64,000 nt of DNA from Balaenoptera acutorostrata (taxonomy: Eukaryota; Chordata; Mammalia; Artiodactyla; Balaenopteridae): positions 42,329,641-42,393,640 of the forward strand of contig NC_080074.1 in the NCBI RefSeq assembly GCF_949987535.1, read 5' to 3'. Positions within the stretch are counted from its first letter, which is position 1, and each line of letters starts with the position of its first letter. Positions 1 through 10,822 of the stretch are shown piece after piece. The translations under genes were made by a program, and so were the position numbers. The notes beneath the pieces were generated by a model. It did no database searches, had not been told where the DNA came from, and saw only the letters and a program-made list of their open reading frames with translations.

Positions 1-221
1 TGGATTATTGCAATATGCCTGCTAATCCATCTCTCCATATCCTATTTTCCCCACTTTTGCAGTCTCTTATCAACACTGCAGTCAGTGTGCTCCTTTTGAA
101 AATATGTCATGTATAATCGTTGTTTTGTCCACATCTTCAAATTGTTGCCCATCTCAATCAAAGCAGAATTCAAAGTCCTACAGCAGCCATGGGACCCTAT
201 AAACGCTGGCTCCTACTGACT

Positions 222-615
222 ATTTTTTTTTAATAAATTTATTTATTTATTTGTTTATTTAGTTATTTAGTTATTGGCTGCACTGGGTCTTCGTTGCTGA
301 GTGCAGGTTTTCTCTAGTTGCAGCAAGCGGGGGCTACTCTTCGCTGCGGTGTGTGGGCTTCTCGTTGCGGTGTGCGGACTTATTGTGGTGGCTTCTCTTG
401 TTGCCGAGCACAGGCTCTAGGCGTGAGGGCTTCAGTAGTAGTGACACACAGGCTCAGTAGTTGTGGCTCATGGGCTCTAGAGCACAGGCTCAGTAGTTGC
501 GGCGCATGGTCTTAGTTGCTCCGCGGTATGTGGGATCTTCCCGGACCGGGGCTCAAACCCATATCCCCTGCATTGGCAGGTGGATTCTTAACGACTGTGC
601 CACCAGGGGAGTCTC
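222..615 (-). repeat. CHR-type tRNA-derived SINE, full length
   Basis: On the minus strand this reads tRNA-like head, body and A/T-rich tail. The head lies at the right end (reverse of 'cctgcattggcaggtggatt' and 'tgtgccaccagggga'), and the tail is the TTTA-rich run at 222-260. A direct repeat 'cctactgact' flanks it at 212-221 and 616-625, a clean target-site duplication that fixes the ends. It inserted into the L2 copy. The B-box equivalent is the reverse of 'ggggctcaaaccc'. It is not a functional tRNA gene. Confidence 0.93.
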
Positions 616-1289
616 CCTACTGACTTCTGCAACATCATCTACTCCTCTTCCCTATGCTCACTCCCTGCCTTGAACATGCCAGATGCTCTCCAACCTCAAT
701 ATCTTTGCATACGCTGCACTCTTTCCTAGACTATTCTTCCCCTTGACATCCATGTAGGCACTGAGCGTATGTGTGAGGCTCTTCACATAATCCATATGAA
801 TGACAATCTTGAAAGTGAAGTAGTGTATATGAGTGGTCTTACTCACTCTCTCATCTCCTTCAGCTCTCTGCTCAAAAGTCACCTTCTCAGGAAAGCATCC
901 TTTGACCATCCTACTTAAAAATGCAATACTTCTCCAGAAATTCCCAACTCCCTTCTCTGCCTTCTTTTTCTCCACAGTATTTATCACCATTTGACATACT
1001 ACAATATTTCATTTAATGTAAGACATCATTAACCATAAGGCTCACCATTTTAAAACTATTCTACTCCAAAAATCATGGCCAGGTAAATATATCACCAGTT
1101 GCAAGAGGCATCCTGATTTCAAAGATGTTAAATTGTGAAAAAAATGTACTTCTTTGAATCAATGAAAAATGGTCATTTACTTGTTTATTATCTCTCTCCC
1201 TTAAGCTCCAAGAAGGGAGAGATTTTTATCCTTATTTTTCACAACTTGAACAGTGACTAGTGAACCGTGATAGGTATTCATGAAGTATT

Positions 1290-1631
1290 ATTTTTACTTT
1301 ATTTATTTTATTTTTATTTATTTTTGGCTGCGTCAGGTCTTCGTTGCTGTGTGCAGGCTTTCCCTAGTTGCAGCGAGCGGGGTCTACTCTTCATTGTGGT
1401 GCACAGACTTCTCATTGTGGTGGCTTCTCTTGTTGCGGAGCACGGGCTCTAGATGTGCAGGCTTCAGTAGTTGTGGTGTGTGGGCTCAGTAGTTGTGGCT
1501 CGCCAGCTCTAGAACGCAGGGTCGGTAGCTGTGGTGCACGGGCATAGTTGCTCCGCAGCATGTGGGATCTTCCCAGACCAGGGCTCGAACCCTGTCCCCT
1601 GCATTGGCAGGTGGACTCATGAGGAAGGCCC
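1290..1631 (-). repeat. CHR-type SINE with damaged tRNA head
   Basis: Second inverted CHR SINE in the same L2 copy, flanked by the direct repeat 'tcatgaagtatt' (1278-1289 and 1632-1643). The body is typical ('ggctgcgtcaggtcttcgtt', 'agcatgtgggatcttccc'). At the head end the segment that normally reads 'taaccactgcgccacca' is missing and is replaced by 'catgaggaa', so the A-box region is lost or was never copied. The TSD shows the insertion itself was normal. Confidence 0.92.
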
Positions 1632-1668
1632 TCATGAAGTATTTTTAATTGAATGAATGAAAGCAAGT

Positions 1669-2242
1669 AAAAGTAGGTTTCCTCAATTTACATAAGGAAA
1701 ATTTACAAGATGATACTTCACCTTTGACATTTATAATCGGCTATAAATGTGAGTTGAATATTTTTTAGGTAAAATGCTATGTAATTCAAGATTTAAAAAT
1801 CAAAAGGTACAATATCCAATAAAGAAATAAAAATCAAGAACCTTAACAGACTGAAGGGTATGGTCCCAAGTGCACACATGTGTGCACACACACACACAAG
1901 CACACACCAAAAACTGGTTGAAACAGAAGGAAAAATAGATAAAAATACAATTTTTGAGCGAAATTTTAAAATATCTCTTCCTGCCTTTGAGATGTTTAAA
2001 AAGATATGAAATAACATGGAAAATGAATAATACAATTGAATAAATTGAACAAATAGTTATATAGTTAGCTATGTAAAAAATCTTTATTTTCAAGTGTCAA
2101 GGAAATATTTATAAAAAATGTTCACATTCATGTCTTGGTCACAAAATATAGTCTAAATAGTCAAACTATAGTTTAAATAGCAAAAGTGAGAACACAAAAT
2201 AAGTAACAAGGCAACAACAAAAACAAACAAACAAAAAAGCAT
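1669..2242. other. No gene seen; A/T-rich sequence with a short CA tract
   Basis: Single-copy-looking A/T-rich DNA. The only structure I see is a short alternating purine/pyrimidine run at about 1869-1908 (CA/TG dinucleotides) and an ACAA-rich stretch at 2215-2236 just before the next SINE. Reading frames on both strands are short and show no domain. Confidence 0.6.
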
Positions 2243-2506
2243 GGGGCTTCCCTGGTGGCGCAGTGGTTGAGAATCTGCCTGCTAATGCAGGGGAAACGAG
2301 TTCGAGCCCTGATCTGGGAAGATCCCACATGCCGCGGAGCAACTAGGCCCGTGAGCCACAACTACTGAGCCTGCGCGCCTGGAGCTTGTGCTCCGCAACA
2401 AGAGAGGCCGCGATAGTGAGAGGCCCATGCACCGTGATGAAGAGTGGCCCCCACTTGCTGCAACTAGAGAAAGCCCTCGCACAGAAACGAAGACCCAACA
2501 CAGCCA

Positions 2507-2545
<39 letters not shown>

Positions 2546-2560
2546 AATTTAAAAAAAAAA
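2243..2560 (+). repeat. CHR-type SINE, sense orientation
   Basis: It begins with the diagnostic head 'ggggcttccctggtggcgca' followed by 'gtggttgagaatctgcctgc', then a B-box-like 'gagttcgagccctg'. The body has the alternating 'gaagagtggcccccacttg' motifs, ending in an (AAAT)n tail at about 2511-2547 and an A-run to 2560. A short direct repeat 'aaaaaagc' flanks it, but A-richness makes that TSD weak. Length and structure are complete. Confidence 0.92.
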
Positions 2561-2869
2561 GCCTGAACTATATCAGGTATAACTATATATAAGTAATTTA
2601 AATTTCTGTATTAAACAATAAAGATTCAAGTTGTTCTCTTTTCCATAATTGGTAGGTAAAAAAATCCATTTTTTCCCTTCAATGAGTCTTTTCACTTACT
2701 TTTTAAATCTTTTATGACATAAACTGTGTTTCTTTAAATTAATTTTTACTGGAGTATGGTTGCTTTACCATAAACTGTGCTTTAATTACTTTTATTTTTA
2801 GTTAATTAAAAGGTATGTATCACATTTTAATTCTACTAGTTGTCAACTTAAAGATATACGATAATGCTA
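2561..2869. other. No gene seen; A/T-rich spacer
   Basis: A/T-rich sequence without a recognisable gene. The segment at about 2736-2768 ('tttttactggagtatggttg') resembles the extreme 3' end of a cetartiodactyl L1, but it is too short to call. Confidence 0.5.
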
Positions 2870-3190
2870 ACTAAAGATAATCAATATATGCTAACAAAAG
2901 ACATTCAAAACAGAAAGACATAGGAAGTTTAAAGTAAAAGTATGGGAATAATAAGAAAAACAAAGGACAACAACAACAAAAATAGAAACAGAAAAAAACA
3001 ATGGAAAGCAGGATTAAAAAAATAAAGCTAAAAGCAGAAATCAATGTCTCAAAATATAGCAAAACAATTGGATAAAAAGGTAAATCTAAGAGCTGACTCT
3101 TGGCTCAAAATAATGAAACAAACAAATCTCTGTCATATATACATTTTGAAAGGGAAAACAAATCAACAATGAGAAATAGAAGGGAACTAG
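2870..3190 (+). repeat. Possible decayed L1M ORF2 fragment
   Basis: A-rich sequence whose order of short matches follows the L1 ORF2 connecting region: an 'aaagcagaaatcaatg' segment, then 'gagctgactcttggctcaaa' where L1 has the 'aaagctggttctttgaaaag' block, then 'ggaactag'. Divergence is high and no frame is open. It could be simple A-rich drift, so the call is tentative. Confidence 0.35.
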
Positions 3191-3199
3191 AAGGCCCCA

Positions 3200-4090
3200 A
3201 AGACCAGGTTGCTGGAAAGCAGAGTGGCACGCTGAAACTGTGGCTGATCTTGGATCCTCTCCTGATCTTGAAACCAAGAGGCTAGGGCTTAGCAGCCTCC
3301 AAAGGAACAAGAAAGCAAGCAAGGCACTGGGACCCAGCAGGAGAGACTTACAATTGGGACCACTTCACAAACCTGGGAAGACTATATCCTCAAGGAAGCA
3401 TGGACCAAAAAGAAGATTACTACCAGCAAAAGAAGGCAAGAAATTGTCTGTATACCAGCCTGAGCTCTGAGCAGGGGTATAACATGACTGCCAAAGAATT
3501 GATAACTACGGACCTGCTCATGTGAGTTTGGTGTTTGATTTTATACAACATATATAGTCCCAGAAACCCCAAATCAACAAAACTTAAAGTGGTCCCCAGC
3601 CTGGTAAAAGCCTGCTCCACTAAAAGAGAAAAAATATTAATCCTGCATGGAGGGATGCCTCCCTCACAAGATTCTCACATATGAAGCCCCAGTACATATG
3701 ACTTCACAATCCTAACTTACGAAACAACTGAGAAAATAAGACTCCCGTGAACAAGGGTCAAGAAGAACAACAGCAGAACACACAGTATTAGACTGTCATG
3801 AATTTCAGATATCAGAATTATTGGATACAAACTATAAAATAATTATATTCAAAATATCTGAGAAATAAAAGTTGGAATGGAAAACATGAGAAAGGAACAA
3901 AAGATCATTTTCTTTTCTAACATGACAGACAAGATACACTGAATGATAGTCACTGACTGAAAGAATTAAAATGCTGAATACAATACAAAGAAAATATTTT
4001 TAGCATATTATTGAACTCGTACAAAAAGCAAAGAATCTGCAGGTCCTCAAAACTCATTGAAAATTGAAATCCTAAAAGGAAAGTAACACC
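3200..4090 (+). repeat. Ancient L1M/HAL1 5' region and start of ORF1
   Basis: From about 3640 the sequence follows the 5' part of HAL1/L1M elements: 'gactcccgtgaacaagggtc', 'aagaacaacagcagaacaca', then 'atcagaattattggatacaa' and 'actataaaataattat' leading into 'gagaaataaaagttgg'. These are characteristic of the start of the ORF1 coding part. It is full of stops and indels. The 3200-3640 part is assigned only by continuity. Confidence 0.5.
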
Positions 4091-5450
4091 CAAACTGGCT
4101 ATTGTCCTGAGGATTTCTGCTGCTCCTCTGGAGACCTTGGGGTTTCACTTCAATTTCTGCATGGAATTCTCAGGAAACAGAAGGTAGAGTCCTGGGACCA
4201 AGTGAATTAGGAACCTAATAAGGGATCCTAAGTAAACAGAACCCCACAGGCTATCCCTTCAGTGGGGATATGAATTAGACATAAATCCATCACACAGAAG
4301 GGGAAAGCCAGGAAATTCCCCTAATTTAGACTTGCATTTGGTGAAGAAGGAAAAAAATCCTCTCCTAAAACTTTTTATCCACAAGCCAACAAACATGCAG
4401 GTTTTTGTTGCACATTCATACTACTTATATGGTAAAAAAAAAAAAAAAAAAAGTCTCTAAATAGAAAAATTAAAGTGATTCTGGGTTAATTTTGCCAAGT
4501 GACTGTTAAAAGCAAATAAAAATCCTCTTCGAGGAATTCACCTTCAACTGGAGCCTCAAAAATTCCTACAGATAAAGTTCCAGAAATAAAGCAGTTTACA
4601 CTAAAATGTCATGAAACACATTAAAAAAAAAAAAGTATCATGAGTGAAAACAAGTAGAAATAACAGATGCAGAAACAAACCTGCAAAGACAGCAGATATT
4701 GACAATATCAGAATACCAAAAATACTATAATTAACAAATTCAAAGAATTTAAAGGGAAGCTTGAATATATGAGCAAAGAATAACCAAAAATAACCTAACA
4801 ATACTTCTGGAATTAAAACAATATTTCTGGTTGAAATAAAAATACTCAATGATAATTAAGTAATAGATTGACAGAATGTAGCCAAGAGAGATAAAGAGAT
4901 AGAAACTATGAAAGAGAAGTTAAAAGGCATGAAACTTGGAAAGAGATGGTCTAAGGTGCATCTATTCAGAGTTCCAAAGATGATAATAGAAAGAATGGAG
5001 AAGAGATCTCTTTAGAGGGATAATGGCTTAGAATTTTCCAGAATTACTGAGTGACACTAAAATCCAGATCAAAGAAACCCAACCTACTCCAAGCAGGATA
5101 AATAAAAAGAAACCCACACCTACAGAGACTGCAACAGTGAAACAAGAGAACATCAACTTAAAGGAGATCTTAAAACCATTCAAAGGATAATGAGTAATTA
5201 CTAACACAGAACTGGCAATTAGGCTGAATGTTCACTTGCTGAGGGTAACAGTGGGAGCCAGAAGACAGTAGTGATAGCTTCACTGTATTGAAAAAAAAAT
5301 CAATATAGCCTTCTATATCCAAAGAAACTGCCTTTGAAAAATGTAAATGAAATTAAGGCATTTTAGACAAAAGAGAGTTTATCACCTAAAAACCTTCACT
5401 AATGGAAATTCTAAATTTTATATCTATCAGAGAGATGAAAAATCATATTG
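4091..5450 (+). repeat. Ancient L1M/HAL1 copy carrying decayed ORF1
   Basis: A second, better-preserved run of the same family. 'cagataaagttccagaaata' and 'aacctgcaaagacagcagat' mark the region before ORF1. 'agagataaagagatagaaac', 'ggtctaaggtgcatctattc', 'ggataatggcttagaatttt' and 'caggataaataaaaagaaac' follow the ORF1 coiled-coil and RNA-binding parts. 'gccttctatatccaaagaaa' and 'gcattttagacaaaag' match its C-terminal end. ORF1 encodes the L1 nucleic-acid chaperone; this copy is a multiply broken pseudogene. The block restarts 5' sequence already seen just upstream, so this is probably two insertions or a local duplication. An A18 tract sits near 4434-4451. Confidence 0.65.
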
Positions 5451-5469
5451 TTTAGGGCAAAACTATCAA

Positions 5470-5897
5470 GAGAAACATACATGTAATTTTATAGTTTCTA
5501 GTAGCCACATTAAGACCATTAAAAACAAACAGGTGAAATTAATTTTAAAAACAGTGTATTTAAGCAAATGTACTAAAAATTATCATTTTAACAGGCAATC
5601 AATATTTAAAGACTGATGAGATCACTTACATTTATTTTTTCACAATGTCTTTGAAATCCAGTGTGTATTTTGTACCAACACATTGCAATACCAATGCTAA
5701 CATTTAAAGTGTAGTCCTAATCAAAACAATAAATTATGTTTAATAGAAGACCTTTTTCCACTTCTTTGCTTTTCTAATTTAAATTTAAGTTAAATAAAAT
5801 CAATAAAACTTAACATTTAATTCCTCAGTCTCACTAACCACATTTCAAGGGCAATAGTCTCATGTGGCTAGTGGCTACCACAGTAGACAATGCAGGT
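5470..5897 (+). mobile_element. hAT-type DNA transposon relic (MER3-like)
   Basis: Contains 'gtagccacattaagaccatt', 'caggtgaaattaattttaa' and 'ctttgaaatccagtgtgtat', ending in 'atgtggctagtggctaccac' plus 'gacaatgcagg'. These belong to a non-autonomous mammalian hAT/Charlie-type element I associate with MER3 and relatives. The left terminal inverted repeat is not recognisable here, the right one only partly. The second copy at 10366-10704 is in the opposite orientation. The exact family name is uncertain; membership in one common family is not. Confidence 0.6.
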
Positions 5898-6184
5898 TTG
5901 GAGGATTTGTGATTTACAGTGGAATGATGGGGAGCTATGTTGATAAATAAGAGAGAAAATTTAGTTAAGCACTGCCTTATGAAACAGTGGCAATCATTAT
6001 CATCCTCATTGATATTATCATCACAGAGAATATGGAAGCAGCCATGAAATGGGGAAAAATAGTTTATAATTGGGTGGGAGGTGATTAGAGTGAAAGCATT
6101 CTAAAAGCCTTATATTTGTGAGAGAGAGGTGAAATCTTTCAGACTTTGTTAGATTAAATATGCAAGTTAAAATATATAGGATAG
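5898..6184. other. No gene seen
   Basis: Single-copy-looking sequence with short frames only. It contains a mildly repetitive ATCAT stretch around 5996-6022. Nothing else is supportable. Confidence 0.5.
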
Positions 6185-6780
6185 GGTCATGTCAGAAAAT
6201 ATGGTAGGGCAGAGACCTCCAGGAGCCATCCCTCTCAAGAAACACTAAAAATTTGGCAAAACAAAACAACATGTTGGAATCAATTTTATCAGAACTCTGG
6301 AAGATAGCTGAAGGTTTTCAGCAACCAACGGCTTAATCACCAGAAAAAGCCACTGAAATAGGGTAAGAGATTCTTGTGGTATTTTAACTTACCCTAGCTC
6401 CACGTCTTCCCTGGCATGGCGACATTCTAGAAGATGACAGCCTGCATTTCCAGTGTGGATATCTAGTACCAGAGGCAGCAGAAAGGAACTTATTCCCACA
6501 GAATTGTGTTTCTGTGTTCTGTTGTTAAGTGGGGTTTCCCCCAAAGACTTCTGCAAGGGTCTTCCCTTGGTTTTGCCTAACTCATAACTCTATCATAGAG
6601 TGGAGTGGTTATGTGGTCCTCAAAAACAAGGAAAACAAATGAACAAGTTGCTGCCACCTGGGGAAAAAAAATAAAAGTTGGGGCAAACAAGAGACCTGCT
6701 GAAAGCCTGGGAGGAAGAACTGGAAAGTGTGATTTTTTTTTTTTTTTTTGGAGGGGGTAGAGAATAGGAGCTTTATAATT
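6185..6780 (+). repeat. Possible L1M 5' UTR-like segment
   Basis: The style of the sequence ('gggcagagacctccaggagc', 'ggcttaatcaccagaaaaag') resembles the 5' untranslated part of older L1 elements, and an L1 ORF2/3' UTR follows at 6790. I cannot place it in a named subfamily. A T18 tract lies at about 6732-6749. Confidence 0.3.
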
Positions 6781-6789
6781 GATTTTCAA

Positions 6790-8112
6790 CAACGGTAACA
6801 GGACTATTCAATGGGGAAAGAATAGTCTCTTCAACAAGTGGTGCTGGGACAAATAGATATCCACATGTAAAAGAATGAAGTTGGACCTTTACTTTACACT
6901 ATATACAAAAATTAACTCATAAAGATTCAAAGATCTAAATTTAAGGTCTACCACTATAAAGTAAAATAGGGGAAAATCTTCATGAATTTAGCAATTGTTT
7001 GGCAATGGCTTCTTAAATATGACATCAAAAGCACAGGCAACAAAAGATAAAATAGATAACTTGGATTTCATCGAAATTTAAAACTTCCGTGCATCACAGG
7101 ACACTATCAAGAAAGTGAAAAGACAATCCACAGACTGGGAGAAAATATTTGCAAATCATGTACCTGATAAGGGGCTAATATCAGAATATAAAGAACTCAC
7201 AGCTCAGCAACAAAAAGACAAACAAACCAATTTTAAAATGGATAAATGACTTATAATAGACATTTCTCCAGAAAAATTCCAAATAGCCAACAAGCACATG
7301 AAAAGATGCTAAATGGCTTTAGTTACTGAGGAACTGCAAATGAAAACCACACTGAGACACCACTTGTGGTATGTGACATGAGACATTACCTCCACTGGGA
7401 TGGCCATTTAAAAAAAAAAAGGAAAATTACAAGTGTTTGGAAGGATGTGGAGAAATTGGAATCCTTGTGCATTGCTGGTGGAGAAATGTAAAATGGTGCA
7501 GTGCTGTGGAGAACAATTTGGTGTTTCCTCAAAAAGTTAAACATGGAATTACCATATAACCCAGTAATGTCCCTCCTGGGTGTATATATACAAAGGGATT
7601 AAAAACAGGTGTTCAAACAAAAACTTGTACAAGAATGTTCACAGGAGCTCTATTTACAATAACTAAAAGGTAGAAACAACCCAAATGTCCATCAACCGGT
7701 AAATGGATAAATAAAATGTGGGATAGCCATTCAATAGACTATTATTCAGCCATAAAGAGAATTATTCATATGCCACTGATACATGCTACAACATGGATGG
7801 ACCTTGAAAACATGCTAAGTGAAAGAAGCCAGACACAAAGGACACATATTGTATGATTACATTTATAGGAAATATCCAGAATAGGCTAATCCATAGAGAG
7901 AGCAAGTTGCCAGGAGTTGGGAGAGTGGTGAATTGGGAGGGACTGCTTAATGATCACATGGCTTCTGCTGGGGGTAATAAAAAATTTCCAGAACTAGACA
8001 GTTCCATTTGCACAATGTCTGCACATTGTGAATGTAGTTAATGCCATTGAAATGTACACTTTAAAATGATTACAATGACAAATTCAATGTTATCTTATTT
8101 TACCACAATTAA
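6790..8112 (+). repeat. Old L1 (L1M type): ORF2 3' part and 3' UTR
   Basis: The order matches the C-terminal third of L1 ORF2: 'cttcaacaagtggtgctggg', the 'gactgggagaaaatatttgc' block, 'gcacatgaaaagatgct', 'tgctggtggagaaatgtaaa' and 'aatggataaataaaatgtg'. A 3' UTR of the L1MA/L1MB style follows ('gttgccaggagttggga', 'tgtacactttaaaatgatta'). The zinc-knuckle region is degraded. Frames are broken throughout, so no protein is possible. It is 5' truncated at about 6790. Confidence 0.85.
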
Positions 8113-8379
8113 ATGTATGTTTCTGTGTGTGTGTTAATGATTAGCTAGAGGACATATAATTTCTCAACATAGGGAGTAGACAAAAAAAAATAAAGAATTA
8201 AAAAAATAAAAGCACCCACAAGAAACTCACTGAAAAATACATTTAGTATGATTAGTAAATTATACACACAATATATATGTATATTTCGTGTTAATTTTTA
8301 AAGTAAAACAAAAGAACAATATACCATATAAAAGACCCAGAACACAGAGGTCTTCACAGATCTTTGTGTTAATATGTAT
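8113..8379. other. No gene seen; A/T-rich spacer
   Basis: A/T-rich sequence between two L1-derived blocks, with a short TA-rich run at about 8262-8286. Nothing recognisable. Confidence 0.5.
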
Positions 8380-8610
8380 GGATTACAGAGTAGATTAAGC
8401 AGAGCTGAAATTTACAAAATAAAAGAATTAGTAGACTGGAAGACAGATCTGATGAAATCGTCAGAACGCAGCACCAACGCACATTAAAAAGAGGATGAAA
8501 GTCATGGAGAGGAACGGACTGAAAGCATGTATCACTGGAATTTCAGAAGGAAAAAACAAAGAGAATTGGAAAGAGGCAATATTTAATTATGAAGGATAGT
8601 GTTCCATAAG
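8380..8610 (+). repeat. L1M/HAL1 ORF1 fragment
   Basis: 'gtagactggaagacagatct', 'gatgaaatcgtcagaacgca' and 'aattggaaagaggcaatatt' reproduce the coiled-coil part of L1M/HAL1 ORF1, the same region as 4870-5030. It is short, out of frame and truncated on both sides. Confidence 0.6.
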
Positions 8611-9712
8611 CAATGAGGATTCCTGTTTTTCATCCTCACATTTGGAAAGTACCACAAATTGTAAGATAAATAATCTCTATTTCTATTGAGGTTTAATATA
8701 GGTGAGTCAGTGCAATGATATCCAGCATTCCTAATTTCTATTATAAATGTTTTTCTCAAAGTAACCTAGGTATTCATAACATACGCACATACATACTTCA
8801 TGCAACACTTGTGATATGCCTTTTCCCACTACAGAAATGATGTCAGTGGACTTTCTTGTAATTAATGAATAATAATTTAAATCTACACTAGATTCTGTTA
8901 CACAAGCATGATGATTATTTGGGGAGAAAATGATGTGGAACACAAACATCATTTTCTTGGTTCCAAATTCTACCTTATGTGGGAAATTTTCAAGACTACT
9001 GGCTGTATCTTGGAAATCTTTCCAGCAATTAAAGCTATAGTATTTGTTTGTTTTTGAGAAAGAAAGAAAGACATGTTAGACACGGAATATCTTTGTTAAG
9101 CCAAAAATGAAATACAAATGGAATAGGAATATTTGAATGGAAACCATTTTGGTAAATGTAGGACATGTGGTCATTATAAATATACTCAAGCTGAAGAATC
9201 ATTTGGTATCTACTGATTTTATACAGTAGGTTAAAATACAGGCCTGTTCAGTTTACTCTTTCCATTTAATATATTTAAAGTGCAACCCAGGAAATTTGCT
9301 TAAGTAATTTATCCACCTAACTAGCCCTAGATTTGTTTTTAAATAAACATAAAACCAAGTTGTATCTCTATCCTACCTTCTCTATACTTCCCAGATTTGC
9401 TGTGATGCAGGACCAAGCTTATTCCTTGCCAAGACTTTGGCGGTATTGGTTTATACTAAAATTCTTTCTTTATGACTTCAGTAAAACAATAATTAAAAGA
9501 AGGCTTTTAATAAATAAGCCAACATGTGGGAGCCTTTCCCCAATCACACCTCATTGATTATAACACTTATGGAGTGCCATTATACCAGCAGAACAACACC
9601 CTGCTAACCACTTTGAAGCATTTTGCTGTACTTCTAAGACCAACTTTCCCTTTCTGTTATTGAGTGTGTCATGAATGACTCTCTTCACATTAGATCATCA
9701 TGCTTTGCGATT
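8611..9712. other. No gene seen; single-copy-looking sequence
   Basis: About 1.1 kb with no repeat consensus or credible coding frame that I recognise. A short AAAG run lies at about 9058-9070. The region could contain conserved noncoding sequence, but nothing in the bases alone shows it. Confidence 0.5.
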
Positions 9713-9728
9713 AAGAAGAAGAACCTTG

Positions 9729-10067
9729 GGGCTTCCCTGGTGGCGCAGTGGTTGAGAATCTGCCTGCCAATGCAGGGGACACGGGTTCGAGCCCTGGTCT
9801 GGGAAGATCCCACATGCCACGGAGCAGCTGGGCCCGTGAGCCACAACTACTGAGCCTGCGCGTCTGGAGCCTGTGCCCCGCAACGGGAGGGGCCGCGATA
9901 GTGAAAGGCCCGCGCACCGCGATGAAGAGCGGTCCCCGCACCGCGACGAAGAGTGGCCCCCACTTGCCGCAACTAGAGAAAGCCCTCGCACGAACCGAAG
10001 ACCCAACACAGCCAAAAATAAATAAATAAATAAAATAAAGTAGCTATAAAAAAAAAAAAAAAAAAAA
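9729..10067 (+). repeat. Young CHR-type SINE with perfect 16-bp TSD
   Basis: It starts 'gggcttccctggtggcgcag' and contains an intact A-box-like 'tggcgcagtggttgagaa' and B-box-like 'gggttcgagccctgg'. The tail is (AAAT)n, then 'tagct', then a long A-run to about 10067. The direct repeat 'aagaagaagaaccttg' is identical at 9713-9728 and 10068-10083. The body retains many CpG sites, which decay fast in mammals, so the insertion looks recent. A short internal duplication ('gcaccgcgatgaagagcgg' / 'gcaccgcgacgaagagtgg') is present. Confidence 0.95.
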
Positions 10068-10365
10068 AAGAAGAAGAACCTTGAGCTACAACTATGTTGG
10101 TCTCTGAAATTTACGAATGTAAGTTGATGTGTAAATTCAGGATAAGAAATACACATGAAAATAATTTACGGTGATGCCAAAATTCCCTGTAGCCTGTTTA
10201 CACAACCTCAACAAATAATCTTGTCAAATTTCATACAGTCAGTCCAACTATAGGTAGTCAGGCTGAGGACTGAAATTGTCAAGGAATGCATCAGGAATTC
10301 AAGCCTTAATAATAATAACAGGAAAAAACCTTGGCTTATTGAGTAAAAACCTTTAGCCTGTGCTA

Positions 10366-10704
10366 GTAGATCTGTGTGGTGCAATAAGGTAGCCACCAGC
10401 CACATGAAGCTATCACGCACCTGAAATGAGGTGAGTGAGTTTTAAAATGTGATATAAGTGTAAAATCCACACTGGATTTTTAAGAATTAATACAAAAAAA
10501 AAAAGAATATGCAATATGTCACTAAAAGGCTTTGTATTGATTACATTTTGAAATGATAACACTTTGGACACATTGGGTTAAATGAAATACATTATCACAA
10601 TTAATTTCATGTTTCTTTTCCATGTGCTTACTAGAAAATTTTAAATGATATATGTAGTTCATAGCTGCGGCTTTCATTATGTTTCTATTGGACAGTGCTG
10701 TATA
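10366..10704 (-). mobile_element. hAT-type DNA transposon relic (MER3-like), inverted copy
   Basis: Reverse-orientation relative of the element at 5470-5897. Its right end 'attggacagtgctgt' (10685-10701) is the terminal inverted repeat in reverse. The interior holds the reverse of 'aggtgaaattaatt' ('cacaattaatttcatgtttc') and the left end holds the reverse of 'atgtggctagtggctacc' ('aggtagccaccagccacatg'). Non-autonomous, with no transposase. The family name is tentative. Confidence 0.6.
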
Positions 10705-10822
10705 TAGTGGATTTTCAAAGATAAAGTTCTTGGTCATCCGTGGCTGTTCCGACTAAAGATTCCATCAAAAGTTTCACTCATTTAGGTTAAAGCCCAAAAC
10801 TGCTGTTTAAAAATGTTTTAAG

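Larger units (their letters stand above)
1..1668 (+). repeat. L2 LINE 3' end, interrupted by two SINEs
   Basis: The window opens inside an L2 element in sense orientation. Position 1 matches the L2 reverse-transcriptase C-terminal stretch ('tggattattgcaatatgcc'), followed by the usual run towards the 3' UTR ('ctcctctt', 'gctcaaaagtcaccttctcagg', 'tttgaccatcct', 'tgtttattatctctctccc'). It closes with 'gataggtattcatgaagtat' and the L2-type tail 'attgaatgaatgaa' near 1650-1663. CHR SINEs at 222-615 and 1290-1631 split it into three parts. L2 was active before the eutherian radiation, so this is the oldest layer here. The stretch at about 770-840 does not match well and may be a small local insertion. 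Coding capacity is gone. Confidence 0.8.

Noticed and set aside
2736..2768. L1 3'-end-like stretch
   Set aside because: Only about 30 bases resemble the L1 terminus, without tail or TSD; too short to call.
9729..9830. tRNA-like A and B boxes at SINE heads as possible tRNA genes
   Set aside because: The cloverleaf is not maintained and the sequence runs directly into SINE body and tail. The same holds for the other CHR SINEs.
9698..10156. 152-codon minus-strand open frame
   Set aside because: Antisense to the CHR SINE at 9729-10067, including a poly-phenylalanine stretch from the A-tail. Such frames recur at each SINE.
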